A DNA stretch of 64,000 nucleotides from Flavobacteriales bacterium (GCA_016718655.1 JADKCV010000001.1:248001-312000), one strand, 5' to 3'. Numbered from the stretch's first letter, positions 19,638-28,322 are shown. Notes: a model not told the origin generated them from the letters alone. Numbers and translations: made by a program.

Positions 19638-20051
19638 ATGAAAAAGTTCCTTTTTCTCCTGGCCCTCCTGACCGGCTTCGTTGTGCAGGCCCAGGATCAG
19701 GCGCGTCAGCACCGCATCGTGATGCAGCTCACCAGTGGCGATTCGCTCGTGCACAAGAACTTGATGAAGCAATTCAAGAATATGTTGGAGGCCGCACCTA
19801 CCGCCAAGATCGAAGTGGTATGCCACGGGCCCGGGATGGACCTGCTGATGAGCGACCGGAGCGTCGTGCAGGGCAGAGTGAAGGAGTTCGCGGCAAAGGG
19901 AGTGACCTTCACGGCCTGCGACAACACCATCCGCGAGCGTCAGTTGGACCCTTCCAAGGTGTTGGACGAGGCTGGTCATGTGAAGGCCGGCATCATACAC
20001 ATCGTGGAGCGCCAAGAGGACGGCTGGAGCTACATCAAGGCCGGTTTCTAA
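19638..20051 (+). CDS. Exported DsrE/DsrF-like protein
   Basis: The chosen ATG (19638) gives 137 residues starting MKKFLFLLALLTGFVVQAQ, a clean Sec signal peptide; an upstream in-frame ATG at 19623 would precede it with MDLCT. The mature part has the DsrE fold pattern: QHRIVMQLTSGD, KIEVVCHGPGMDLLM, and FTACDNTIRE. One Cys (in VVCHGPG) and one in TACDNT are at places where DsrE relatives carry functional cysteines. Family members take part in sulfur transfer or bind small thiols. It heads a plus-strand cluster with an OprD-like porin and two rhodaneses, which supports a periplasmic sulfur role. Confidence 0.8.
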   Translation: MKKFLFLLALLTGFVVQAQDQARQHRIVMQLTSGDSLVHKNLMKQFKNMLEAAPTAKIEVVCHGPGMDLLMSDRSVVQGRVKEFAAKGVTFTACDNTIRERQLDPSKVLDEAGHVKAGIIHIVERQEDGWSYIKAGF

Positions 20052-20067
20052 CTCCACCGCTCCGTTC

Positions 20068-21480
20068 ATGCGCATCGCTCGCGTTCATCGGTCGTGGATC
20101 ATTGTTGCGCTTACGTTGGGATCCCCGGCGATGGCGCAGCATGAGGAACATGATCTACCGCACCGGGACAGCTTGAAGCAGGACAGCCGATCGATCGACA
20201 TCATGCACAGGGGCCGACTCACCGGCCGTTTCAGGCAGTACAGCATGGCCACGGTGAACGATGGAGCTCCTCAGGATTTCTACGCTGTAGCGTTCGGCGG
20301 GGTGATGGGCTATACATCGGAACGCTGGCATGGGGTCCGGTTCCGGATGGCTGCCGGCTTCACCTTCGACCTCAGCAGCACGACCTTCGCGGACCCGGAC
20401 CCGGTCACTGGGCAATTCAGCCGCTATGAACTGGGGCTCTTCGATGTGACCGACCCCGAACGTGTCGAGGACCTGAGCTATCTCCACGAGTTCCAACTGG
20501 ACCATCTCAGTCGCAACGGCCGCCATCGCACGGTATTCGGTAAACAGGAGTTGAACACTCCTTTTCTGAACCCGCAGGATGGCCGCATGCATCCGACCCT
20601 GTTCGAGGGCTTGTGGCATCGCACCAGGTTGAACGACCGGACCGAGCTACAAGGTGGCTGGATCTACCGCGTGGCTCCGCGAGGAACGAGCAAGTGGTAC
20701 CATGTGGACGAGAGCACACAGATCTACCCTACCGGACGGAACATCCTCGGCAACCCCTCCTACGACGGAGACCACCAGCGTAGTCTGGGCGTCTTCGCAG
20801 CGAGTGCGAAATACCGTTCGCAGGGGAAGGTGAGCGTAACGGTCTGGGATGTGATGGTGGAGAACATGTTCAACACGGCCATGGCCCAAGTGGAGGCCGG
20901 CGACAAGGAAAGCCCTTGGAGCGTGTCGGGCATGGCGGTGCACCAGACGACCGTTGCCCGTGGCCGACTCGCAGAACCCGAATTCGCCTACATGCCCAAT
21001 GGGGAGGATGTGCAGGCCTACAGCGCACGACTGCGCCAAGTGCTTGGCAGATTCCGTTGGCAGGCGAATTACACACGGATCACCCGCCACGGGCGTTACC
21101 TCATGCCACGTGAATGGGGCCGGGACCCCTTCTTCACCTTCCTTCCACGCGAGCGCAACGAAGGCTTGGGCGATGTGCATGCCACCACATTGAACCTGAT
21201 CCTGAGGGACCTTCGCCCTGGTCTGCGCATCGAGATGGATGGGGGTGCATACTGGCTGCCTCCGATCAGTGATGCGCGCATGAACAAGTATGCCATGCCT
21301 TCGTACGCGCAGTATGTGCTCAACACCCAATACCAGTTCCAAGGGGGCTGGAAGGGGGCAGCGATCCAACTCCTCTACCTTTATAAAATGCCACTGTTCG
21401 ATCAGGACCTGAACGAGCGCCAGGCGATCAACAAGGTGGACATGCACCACGTGAACCTGATCTTCAACTACGCCTTCTAA
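20068..21480 (+). CDS. OprD-like outer-membrane porin
   Basis: This 470-residue protein has a signal peptide (IVALTLGSPAMAQ) and a barrel-like body with many alternating strands. Motifs typical of the OprD porin family are seen: GRLTGRFRQYSM near the start, FGKQELNTPFLN, and a final strand HHVNLIFNYAF ending in Phe. A His/Asp-rich segment (HEEHDLPHRDS) follows the signal peptide. OprD porins carry small substrates across the outer membrane. It starts 16 bases after the DsrE-like gene and ends 4 bases before the rhodanese lipoprotein, so the four genes are probably one operon. The substrate cannot be told from sequence. Confidence 0.78.
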   Translation: MRIARVHRSWIIVALTLGSPAMAQHEEHDLPHRDSLKQDSRSIDIMHRGRLTGRFRQYSMATVNDGAPQDFYAVAFGGVMGYTSERWHGVRFRMAAGFTFDLSSTTFADPDPVTGQFSRYELGLFDVTDPERVEDLSYLHEFQLDHLSRNGRHRTVFGKQELNTPFLNPQDGRMHPTLFEGLWHRTRLNDRTELQGGWIYRVAPRGTSKWYHVDESTQIYPTGRNILGNPSYDGDHQRSLGVFAASAKYRSQGKVSVTVWDVMVENMFNTAMAQVEAGDKESPWSVSGMAVHQTTVARGRLAEPEFAYMPNGEDVQAYSARLRQVLGRFRWQANYTRITRHGRYLMPREWGRDPFFTFLPRERNEGLGDVHATTLNLILRDLRPGLRIEMDGGAYWLPPISDARMNKYAMPSYAQYVLNTQYQFQGGWKGAAIQLLYLYKMPLFDQDLNERQAINKVDMHHVNLIFNYAF

Positions 21481-21484
21481 CGCC

Positions 21485-21865
21485 ATGAAAGCCACCACCC
21501 TACTCTTCACCGCCCTGATGTTGACCTCGGTCACGGCATGCACTCAGAACGGTGTACCTGCCGTTGCGCCCAAGGAGTTCCAGGCAAAATTGAACCCTGA
21601 GGTCCAATTGGTCGATGCACGGACGCCGGGCGAGTTTGCCCAGGGTCACCTGGCCGATGCGCTGAACCTGGATTGGAACGGTGGGGACCTGAAGAGCCGC
21701 GTCGGGGAGCTCGATAAGTCGAAGCCCGTCCTCATCTATTGTGCCAGTGGCCGTCGTAGTGCCGCAGCTGCTGCCTTTTTGAAGCAGAACGGTTTCACTT
21801 CGGTGACGGACCTGGCAGGAGGGATCGGAGCTTGGCAACAGGCGGGGATGCCTGTTGAACGCTGA
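21485..21865 (+). CDS. Periplasmic rhodanese-like lipoprotein
   Basis: This 126-residue protein begins with a lipoprotein signal (lipobox LTSVTAC), then a single rhodanese domain: VQLVDARTPGEFAQGHLADA, the active-site loop YCASGRRS with its catalytic Cys, and LAGGIGAWQQAGMPVE at the end. Rhodaneses move sulfane sulfur to thiol acceptors. The lipobox places it in the periplasm, beside the exported DsrE-like protein. It overlaps or abuts the next rhodanese gene. Confidence 0.9.
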   Translation: MKATTLLFTALMLTSVTACTQNGVPAVAPKEFQAKLNPEVQLVDARTPGEFAQGHLADALNLDWNGGDLKSRVGELDKSKPVLIYCASGRRSAAAAAFLKQNGFTSVTDLAGGIGAWQQAGMPVER

Positions 21866-21887
21866 TCTGAACGAACAACACACCAAC

Positions 21888-22199
21888 ATGAGCCTATTGA
21901 AACGCCTGTTCGGCCTGGGTGGTCCTACAGTGGACCTGGGTCTGAAGATCAAGGAAGGAGCCAGCATCATAGACGTCCGATCCCCGGAGGAGTTCCGTTC
22001 GGGCCACGTCAAGGGCTCGGTGAACATACCCTTGGACAAGCTGCAGGGGCAGTTGGGGAGGATCAACAAGAACAAACCCGTGATCACCTGCTGCCGCAGT
22101 GGCGCGCGCAGTGGTATTGCTTCAGACCTGCTGAAACGCAATGGGTTCGAGTGCTACAATGGGGGGCCATGGACCACGGTGCGGGACCTGAAGGGGTGA
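21888..22199 (+). CDS. Cytoplasmic rhodanese-domain protein
   Basis: The ATG at 21888 (MSLLKRLFGLGG) gives 103 residues; an in-frame ATG at 21855 would overlap the previous gene by 11 bases. The rhodanese domain is clear: ASIIDVRSPEEFRSGHVKGS, the active-site loop TCCRSGARSG, and a shortened end (YNGGPWTTVRDL). No signal peptide is seen, so it is probably cytoplasmic. Paired with the lipoprotein rhodanese upstream, it would place a sulfurtransferase on each side of the inner membrane. Confidence 0.88.
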   Translation: MSLLKRLFGLGGPTVDLGLKIKEGASIIDVRSPEEFRSGHVKGSVNIPLDKLQGQLGRINKNKPVITCCRSGARSGIASDLLKRNGFECYNGGPWTTVRDLKG

Positions 22200-22217
22200 A
22201 CGTTCGTAAAGGGATCA

Positions 22218-22248
22218 TTTGCATTTTCACTTCCCTTGTATAGCTTGG
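22218..22248 (+). promoter_or_regulatory. Bacteroidota-type promoter for DUF3332 gene
   Basis: A TTTG at 22218-22221 is followed after 19 bases by TAGCTTGG (22241-22248), one base from the TAnnTTTG -7 consensus. The spacing is the standard one and the gene starts 26 bases later. Confidence 0.45.
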
Positions 22249-22273
22249 CGGCCTAACCTAACACATCGGTACC

Positions 22274-22867
22274 ATGAAGATCATTCGCAAGACCGCCCTA
22301 TTGTTCGCTATGAGCTCGTTGGTCATCACTCAGACCGGCTGCTTCGGTGAGTTCGCTTTGACCCGCCGCGTATGGGAATGGAACGACGACCTGAGCGACA
22401 GCAAGTTCGTGAAGACCCTGGTGTTCTACGTCCTGAACATCATCCCCGTTTACGGTATCGCTAGCTTCATCGACGTGGTGATCCTGAACCTGATCGAGTT
22501 CTGGAGTGGCAGCAACCCCATGTCCATGAACGAAGGTGACTATGAGATGCAGATGGCCACCATCAAGGGCGAGAAGTTCAAGATGGAAGCCACCAAGGAT
22601 ACCTTCACCACCACTCAGCTCACAGGCACCAAGGCTGGCGAAGTGCGTGTGATGAAGTTCGACCGTAACGACATGACCTGGAAGTACACGGACAGCAAGG
22701 TGTGCGACCAGCCTGTGGTATCGTTCCTCGATGCCAAGGGAGAGAACGTACGCGTGTACACCGGCAATGGCGCCGTGGACATGGCCACGACCGACATGCA
22801 GGACAAGGACCTGTTGATGGCCAAGTTCAACGCCGACAAAGGCTTGGTCACCGCCAGCGCGAACTAA
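22274..22867 (+). CDS. DUF3332-type lipoprotein
   Basis: This 197-residue protein has a lipoprotein signal (VITQTGC), then FALTRRVWEWNDDLSDSKFV and a hydrophobic stretch (TLVFYVLNIIPVYGIASFID) that could be membrane-embedded. The pattern is that of the DUF3332 family of unknown function. The C-terminal half is soluble and rich in Lys, Thr and Asp. It has its own promoter-like element and is followed by a strong terminator, so it is probably a single-gene unit. Confidence 0.8.
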   Translation: MKIIRKTALLFAMSSLVITQTGCFGEFALTRRVWEWNDDLSDSKFVKTLVFYVLNIIPVYGIASFIDVVILNLIEFWSGSNPMSMNEGDYEMQMATIKGEKFKMEATKDTFTTTQLTGTKAGEVRVMKFDRNDMTWKYTDSKVCDQPVVSFLDAKGENVRVYTGNGAVDMATTDMQDKDLLMAKFNADKGLVTASAN

Positions 22868-22881
22868 GCGATCGATCATTT

Positions 22882-22919
22882 CGAAAGAAGCCCGGAGCAT
22901 CAGCTCCGGGCTTCTTTCG
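22882..22919. terminator. Bidirectional intrinsic terminator
   Basis: A perfect 17-base inverted repeat (22882-22898 and 22903-22919, core CCCGGAGC/GCTCCGGG) surrounds a 4-base loop. The outer arm is A-rich on the left and T-rich on the right, so it works both ways. It separates the convergent DUF3332 and fumC genes. Confidence 0.85.
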
Positions 22920-22935
22920 TTCTCGACGGCAATTC

Positions 22936-24342
22936 CTACCCTCCGCTCACCATATCAGCCGGATCCACCCACTTGTCGAAGTCCTCCGGGGAGACATGCC
23001 CGAGCGCGACAGCGGCCTCTTTCAGGGTGGTGCCTTCCTTGTGCGCCTTCTTCGCGATCTCGGCGCTCTTGTAATAGCCGATGTGCGTATTGAGGCTGGT
23101 GACGAGCATCAGCGAATTCTCCAAGTGGCGCTTGATCATCGGACGGTTGGGCTCGATGCCATCGGCGCACTTGTCGTTGAACGAAACACACGATTCACCG
23201 ATCAGTCTGGCGCTCTGGAGCACATTGGCAGCGATCAGCGGCTTGAACACGTTCAGCTCGAAGTGTCCATTGCTACCGCCGATGGTCACCGCAACATCAT
23301 TGCCCATCACCTGTGCACATACCATGGTGAGCGCCTCGGGCTGGGTGGGGTTCACCTTGCCGGGCATGATGCTGGAGCCGGGTTCGTTGTCCGGGATGAT
23401 CAGTTCACCGATCCCACTGCGGGGACCACTGCTCAGCATTCGGATGTCGTTGCCGATCTTCATCAGCGATACCGCGAGGCGCTTCAGCGCGCCGCTCAGT
23501 TCCACCATGGCATCGTGTGCGGCGAGCGCTTCGAACTTATTGGGCGCGGTCACAAAAGGCAGGCCCGTGAGTTCGGCGATCTTCTTCGCCACCAACACGC
23601 TGTAACCCTTGGGTGCATTGAGCCCGGTGCCCACGGCTGTCCCTCCCAGCGCCAGCTCACGCACCATCACCAAGGCATTATCCACCGCACGCAGGCCGTT
23701 GTCCAGCTGCTGTACATAGCCTCCGAATTGTTGGCCCACCGTGAGCGGAGTAGCATCCATGAAGTGCGTGCGGCCGGTCTTCACGATATCCTTGAACGCC
23801 TCGGACTTCTTCGCTAGTGTATCACGCAGCTTCTTCACCCCGGGGATGGTCACCTCCACCGTCAGCTTGTAGGCCGCGATGTGCATGGCCGTGGGGAAGG
23901 TGTCGTTGCTGCTCTGGCTTTTATTGACGTCGTCGTTGGGGTTGAGCACCTTCTCCACATCCGTGAGCTGACCGCCATTGAGCACATGTGCGCGGTAGGC
24001 CACCACTTCGTTCACGTTCATGTTGCTCTGCGTACCACTGCCGGTCTGCCAGATCACCAAAGGGAACTGATCATCAAGCTTGCCTTCGAGGATCTCGTCG
24101 CATACGCGTCCGATCAGGTCACTCTTCTCCTTGGGTAGTTTGCCCAACTCCAGGTTGGTGAGTGCAGCAGCCTTCTTCAGGTACGCGAAGGCATGCACGA
24201 TCTCGCGCGGCATGCTGCCCGGTGGCCCGATCCTGAAGTTGTTACGGCTACGTTCGGTCTGGGCACCCCAGTACTTGTCGGCGGGCACCTTCACCTCGCC
24301 CATGGTGTCTTTTTCGATGCGGTATTCCATGTCGTTCTTCAT
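22936..24342 (-). CDS. fumC: Class II fumarate hydratase
   Basis: This 468-residue enzyme converts fumarate to malate in the citric acid cycle. The family signature GSSIMPGKVNP is present, with SSNDTFPTAMHIAA, TGRTHFMDATPLTVGQ and GGTAVGTGLNAP. The length is typical. A second start four codons in (MEYRIEKDTMG) matches many homologues and may be the true one. It is fully cytoplasmic. It lies 55 bases after prfB on the same strand. Confidence 0.97.
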   Translation of the reverse strand: MKNDMEYRIEKDTMGEVKVPADKYWGAQTERSRNNFRIGPPGSMPREIVHAFAYLKKAAALTNLELGKLPKEKSDLIGRVCDEILEGKLDDQFPLVIWQTGSGTQSNMNVNEVVAYRAHVLNGGQLTDVEKVLNPNDDVNKSQSSNDTFPTAMHIAAYKLTVEVTIPGVKKLRDTLAKKSEAFKDIVKTGRTHFMDATPLTVGQQFGGYVQQLDNGLRAVDNALVMVRELALGGTAVGTGLNAPKGYSVLVAKKIAELTGLPFVTAPNKFEALAAHDAMVELSGALKRLAVSLMKIGNDIRMLSSGPRSGIGELIIPDNEPGSSIMPGKVNPTQPEALTMVCAQVMGNDVAVTIGGSNGHFELNVFKPLIAANVLQSARLIGESCVSFNDKCADGIEPNRPMIKRHLENSLMLVTSLNTHIGYYKSAEIAKKAHKEGTTLKEAAVALGHVSPEDFDKWVDPADMVSGG

Positions 24343-24397
24343 TTCGTTTGGCAGCCCGAACTTCGCCGCAAGGCTTCGGGCGACACAGGTGTCGCCG

Positions 24398-25495
24398 CTA
24401 TACCTTCTGGCTCTGGCCCTGCTGCATCAGGTAGGCCTTCAGGAACTCGTCGATGTACCCGTTCAGCACATCATCCACGCTGCTGGTCTCATGTTCGGTG
24501 CGCACATCCTTCACCAGCTTGTAGGGCTGTAGCACGTAGTTACGGATCTGGCTCCCCCATTCGATCTTCTTCTTACCGGCCTCGATCTCGCTGCGCTTGC
24601 TGCGACGCTTCTCCAATTCGGCTTCGTACAACTGGCTCTTCAGCAGCTGAAGGGCCTTGGTCTTGTTGTCCAACTGGCTGCGAGTCTCGGTGTTCTCGAT
24701 GATGATCCCGGTGGGTGCGTGCCGCAGGCGAACACCGGTCTCCACCTTGTTCACGTTCTGTCCACCGGCACCACCGCTGCGGAAGGTATCCCAGGTGATG
24801 TCCGCCGGATTGATGTCGATCTCGATCGTTTCGTCCACCAAGGGATAGACATACACACTGACGAAACTGGTGTGGCGCCTGGCGTTGCTATCGAAGGGGC
24901 TGATACGGACCAAGCGATGGACGCCGTTCTCTCCCTTCAACATACCGAAGGCGAACTCGCCGTTCACCTCGAGGGTGGCTTGCTTGATGCCTGCCGCTTC
25001 TCCATCCTGATAATCGAGCACCTTCACGCTGTAACCGCTCTTCTCGGCCCACATGCGATACATACGCAGCAACATCAACGCCCAGTCGTTGCTCTCGGTA
25101 CCGCCAGCACCACTGGTGATCTGCACCATCGCACTGAGGGGGTCCTCTTCGGCACTGAGCATGTTCTTGAACTCCAACTCCTCCAGTGCTTCACCAGCCT
25201 TTTTGAACTGGGCATCCAGTTCGTCCTCGCTCACTTCCTTGGCCTTGAAGAATTCAAAGGTCACCTCCAGGTCGTCGATCTCGCGTTTCACTCCTTCGTA
25301 CAGTCCCACCCAGCGTTTCAATTCACGGATCTTGTGCATCACCAACTGGGCCTTCTTCTGGTCATTCCAGAAATCCGGGTCCAGGGTGTACTTCTCCTCT
25401 TCCAGGATGCGGCCGCGTTTCTCCTCGATGTCCAGGTAGCCTTTCAGGGCCTCCAGGCGTTCGGTGAGCTCGGTGATCTTATCGATGGTGACCAT
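24398..25495 (-). CDS. prfB: Peptide chain release factor 2
   Basis: This 365-residue protein has the catalytic GGQ loop (SGGAGGQNVNKVET) and the RF2 stop-codon recognition motif SPF (RISPFDSNARRHTSF), so it reads UGA and UAA. The N-terminal coiled region is intact. Many bacteria have an in-frame UGA and a programmed frameshift near codon 25; here that region (LKGYLDIEEKR) reads straight through with CTG GAC, so no frameshift control is present. Confidence 0.97.
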   Translation of the reverse strand: MVTIDKITELTERLEALKGYLDIEEKRGRILEEEKYTLDPDFWNDQKKAQLVMHKIRELKRWVGLYEGVKREIDDLEVTFEFFKAKEVSEDELDAQFKKAGEALEELEFKNMLSAEEDPLSAMVQITSGAGGTESNDWALMLLRMYRMWAEKSGYSVKVLDYQDGEAAGIKQATLEVNGEFAFGMLKGENGVHRLVRISPFDSNARRHTSFVSVYVYPLVDETIEIDINPADITWDTFRSGGAGGQNVNKVETGVRLRHAPTGIIIENTETRSQLDNKTKALQLLKSQLYEAELEKRRSKRSEIEAGKKKIEWGSQIRNYVLQPYKLVKDVRTEHETSSVDDVLNGYIDEFLKAYLMQQGQSQKV

Positions 25496-25573
25496 ATGGA
25501 CTGCGGGGTGAGGAGCGGGGCCGCAAAAGTACGGGGCGATCGGGTTGTTGGATGCGTGCCGGGCCGGACGATC

Positions 25574-26045
25574 CTAACCTTCCTGTTCGAGCGCGCGAAG
25601 GGCCCTTTCAATGGCCTCTGAAGGAAAGCCGCGGCCCAGGAAATAGTGGTGGACCTTCTGTCGTTTCCGGTAGGGATCCGGTTCCTTCTCCCGTTCCCAC
25701 CGTTTCTCCAACAGACGCTTCAACAGGGCCGTGTGCTCCTCCTCCTCGATACGTTTCAGGCCAAGCGCGATGCAAGGCTCCGATACCTGCTTCATTCGGA
25801 GTGCCTGCTCGATCTTCCTACGCCCCCAGCCTTTCTGCCGGAACTTGCTCACGGCGAAATGCTCTGCGAAGCGCGCTTCGTTCAGGAAGCCCTCCCGGAT
25901 CAGCTGGGAGATGATGCCCTCGACCTCCTTCCCGCACTTCCCACGCATAAAGCTTGTCGCGCACCTCCTGCTGCGCACGCTCCTGCCGGGCGCAATAGGA
26001 ACGGGCTTTGGCAAGGGCTTCGTCCATGGAAAGGCTGCGTGCCAT
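25574..26045 (-). CDS. recX: Regulatory protein RecX; one frame change
   Basis: The start at 26045 (MARSLSMDEALAKARSYCA) reads to YAWEV and the rest continues in another frame (KEVEGIISQLIREGFLNEAR, FAEHFAVSKFRQKGWGRRKI). Dropping one base of the CCC run at 25931-25933 restores a 156-residue RecX, the usual length, with its three-helix repeats. RecX binds RecA filaments and restrains recombination. It lies 29 bases after the RNase G gene and may be cotranscribed with it. I see no recA in the window. Confidence 0.88.
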
Positions 26046-26074
26046 GGGGTAGGGTCGCGCCCCCGATGTTCGAA

Positions 26075-27625
26075 CTAGACAGGCACCTCGTTGCCCACCC
26101 CGTCCTTGACAGAGAAGGCCAGGAACTGTTGTGCACCGTCCGGCATCACCTTCACCCATTTACGCCAGCGCCACCACCACTTGTGCTGCATGCTGGGCAG
26201 CCCCTTGGTGATGTAAGCGTGGACGAAGGGATGAACACTGACTGTCAGTCCGTTCATTTCCTTCTCGGTGAGCAAGTAGTTCAGCGTGTTCTCGATCTCG
26301 TCGATGATCAGGATGGCCGCTTGTACCTCACCGGTTCCGTTGCAGGTGGGGCAGCTCTCACTGGTATCGATCTCGGCCTCCGGGCGGACGCGCTGGCGAG
26401 TGAGTTCGATGACCCCGAAACGAGAGGGAGGCAGCACGTTGTGCTTGGCCTTGTCATCCTCCATGGCATCTTTCAATGCCTTGTGCAGGATGCGCCGATT
26501 CTCGGGTTCATAGAGATCGATGAAGTCGATGGCCACGATACCGCCCATATCACGAAGACGAAGCAAACGGGCGATCTCGATAGCGGCTTCGACGTTGATG
26601 TCCAAGGCGTTCTTCTCCTGTGCCTGGTTGCCACCCTTGCGGCTGCCACTGTTCACGTCGATGACGTGCATGGCCTCGGTCTTCTCGATGATCAGGTAGG
26701 CCCCACTCGACAACATGACCTGACGACCGAAGGCTTGTTTGATCTGGCGATTGACGCCGAAATGATCGAAGATGTCGAGATTGCCTTTGTAGTGTTTGAC
26801 GATCCCCTTCTTCTCCGGGGCGGTCTTTTCCAGGGTCTGGTAGATCTCCTCGGCCAGCAGTTCGTCATCCACATGAATGCTGGTGAAGTCCTTGTTGAGC
26901 AGATCGCGCATCACCGCATTGGTGCGATCGATCTCACCAAGCACCTTTTTCGGCGGCATGGCGTTGCGCAGGTTGTGGAACATGCCGTCCCAGCGCTGCA
27001 ACAGGGTCTTCAGATCGCTCTCGAGATCCTCGGTGCGCTTATCGGCCGCATTGGTCCGGATGATGACGCCGAAATTCTTGGGACGAATGGCCTGCATCAA
27101 TTCCTTCAGGCGCCTGCGCTCGGTCTCATCGGTGATCCGGCTGCTGATGCTGACCTTGTTGATGAAGGGTACGAGTACCATGTACCGACCGGCCAAAGTC
27201 ACTTCGGCGGTAAGTCTCGGGCCTTTGGTACTGATGGGTTCCTTGGCGATCTGCACCAGGATGCTCTGGCTGGCACTGAGCACGTCGGCCAGTTTGCCAT
27301 CCTTGGGGATGTCAGCATCCATCTTCCAGTCCTCCAACATGCTGGAGGTGACCGTTCCGCTGACAGCGCCTTTGGCGAACTTGAACGCGTTGCGATATTG
27401 GGGTCCGAGGTCGAAGTAGTGGAGGAACGCATCCTTCTCGTGCCCCACGTCAACGAAGGCTGCGTTGAGCCCCGGTGCCACCTTCCGCACTTTGGCGATA
27501 TGGATATCACCAACTGCGAAACCGCGCTCGGTGCGTTCACGATGCAGTTCGGCCAATACCTTGTCCTTGAGCAGGGCAATGGATACTTCGCCGGCACCCG
27601 AACGGATGATGAGCTCGATGTTCAC
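26075..27625 (-). CDS. rng: Ribonuclease E/G family endoribonuclease
   Basis: The GTG at 27625 gives 516 residues starting VNIELIIRSGAGEVSIALLK, as in Bacteroidota RNase G; an ATG at 27661 in the same frame would add 12 residues. The S1 domain shows KVRKVAPGLNAAFVDVGHEK. The catalytic DNase-like domain has the magnesium-binding Asp in MHVIDVNSGS and GGIVAIDFIDL, and the zinc-link pair in ESCPTCNGTGEV. The enzyme processes rRNA and mRNA. A long open frame on the opposite strand is a shadow of this gene. Confidence 0.95.
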   Translation of the reverse strand: MNIELIIRSGAGEVSIALLKDKVLAELHRERTERGFAVGDIHIAKVRKVAPGLNAAFVDVGHEKDAFLHYFDLGPQYRNAFKFAKGAVSGTVTSSMLEDWKMDADIPKDGKLADVLSASQSILVQIAKEPISTKGPRLTAEVTLAGRYMVLVPFINKVSISSRITDETERRRLKELMQAIRPKNFGVIIRTNAADKRTEDLESDLKTLLQRWDGMFHNLRNAMPPKKVLGEIDRTNAVMRDLLNKDFTSIHVDDELLAEEIYQTLEKTAPEKKGIVKHYKGNLDIFDHFGVNRQIKQAFGRQVMLSSGAYLIIEKTEAMHVIDVNSGSRKGGNQAQEKNALDINVEAAIEIARLLRLRDMGGIVAIDFIDLYEPENRRILHKALKDAMEDDKAKHNVLPPSRFGVIELTRQRVRPEAEIDTSESCPTCNGTGEVQAAILIIDEIENTLNYLLTEKEMNGLTVSVHPFVHAYITKGLPSMQHKWWWRWRKWVKVMPDGAQQFLAFSVKDGVGNEVPV

Positions 27626-27684
27626 GCGTGGAACTTGGTAGCGAGGTGATGGATGGAACAAGCAGAGTGCCGGATAGGGGCGGA

Positions 27685-27706
27685 CCTGGGGACCACGGTC
27701 CCCAGG
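27685..27706 (-). other. Perfect hairpin in the rng leader
   Basis: A 10-base perfect inverted repeat (27685-27694 and 27697-27706; CCTGGGGACC and its complement) lies 60 bases upstream of the rng start on its strand. There is no T-run after it, so it is a poor intrinsic terminator. It could be a leader stem that RNase G itself acts on. Confidence 0.4.
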
Positions 27707-27731
27707 CCTACGCTATCCAACACAGAAGGAC

Positions 27732-27827
27732 CTACCGGTTCTTCTTCTTGTGCCGATTCTTCCGCAAGCGCTTCTTACGCTTGTGCGTGGCCATCTTGTG
27801 CCGCTTTCTTTTCTTACCGCAAGGCAT
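27732..27827 (-). CDS. Small basic AURKAIP1/COX24-like ribosomal protein (31 residues)
   Basis: A 31-codon frame from ATG 27827 to TAG 27732 encodes a protein of mostly Lys, Arg and His (MPCGKKRKRHKMATHKRKKR at the start). This is the conserved Bacteroidota small protein of the AURKAIP1/COX24 family, related to mitochondrial ribosomal protein mS38. It should bind rRNA in the small subunit. It sits 12 bases after the TPR protein gene on the same strand. The length and composition match the family, and gene finders often miss it. Confidence 0.8.
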   Translation of the reverse strand: MPCGKKRKRHKMATHKRKKRLRKNRHKKKNR

Positions 27828-27839
27828 GATTCCTCTGTG

Positions 27840-28322
27840 TTATTTGGTCTTCAATTCCTGAAGGAAACGGTCCACCCCGGTGATGATCGCCGTATCCTGA
27901 GCGAGAGTTCGATACTTGGTGAAGCACGCGATCGCTTGATCGGTGCTATCCAGTGTTGCATAGGTGCGCCCGAGATAGAACCAGACATCCGGGAAACCCG
28001 CTTCGTCCAATTCCTTCACCTTTTTGAAGCGTTCCAGGGCTTTCTCGTACTGTCCGCTCTGGATGGAGAACAGACCCAAGTGCCAATGTGCTTCCACATT
28101 GTCGGGGTCCTCCTGAAGCACTTCTCGCAGCATCATGATCCCCCGCATGGGATCCTGACCCTGCACAAGGGCAACGGCTTCCGTGGTCTTGACCTGGATG
28201 GGGCTCATCGCCATCACCTCGGTCTGCTCCTTCCCGGTAGGTATCCGGGGCGCCAACACCAAAAGAACGATCACCACCAACGCCCCTCCGAGGGCCAACA
28301 CTTGAGGCTTCTTCAAGCCCAT
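27840..28322 (-). CDS. Membrane-anchored TPR protein
   Basis: The ATG at 28322 overlaps the HU stop (TGATG), fixing a 160-residue product. An N-terminal membrane helix (VLALGGALVVIVLLVLAP) is followed by two or three tetratricopeptide units (PDNVEAHWHLGLFSIQSGQY, PDVWFYLGRTYATLDSTDQA). It is probably anchored in the inner membrane with the TPR part outside the membrane. Similar proteins follow HU-type genes in other Bacteroidota, but the role is not known. It is cotranscribed with HU. Confidence 0.88.
   Translation of the reverse strand: MGLKKPQVLALGGALVVIVLLVLAPRIPTGKEQTEVMAMSPIQVKTTEAVALVQGQDPMRGIMMLREVLQEDPDNVEAHWHLGLFSIQSGQYEKALERFKKVKELDEAGFPDVWFYLGRTYATLDSTDQAIACFTKYRTLAQDTAIITGVDRFLQELKTK

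Noticed and set aside
25646..27649. A 667-codon open frame on the plus strand opposite RNase G
   Set aside because: It mirrors the rng codons, has no family pattern, and long antisense frames are expected in GC-rich genes.
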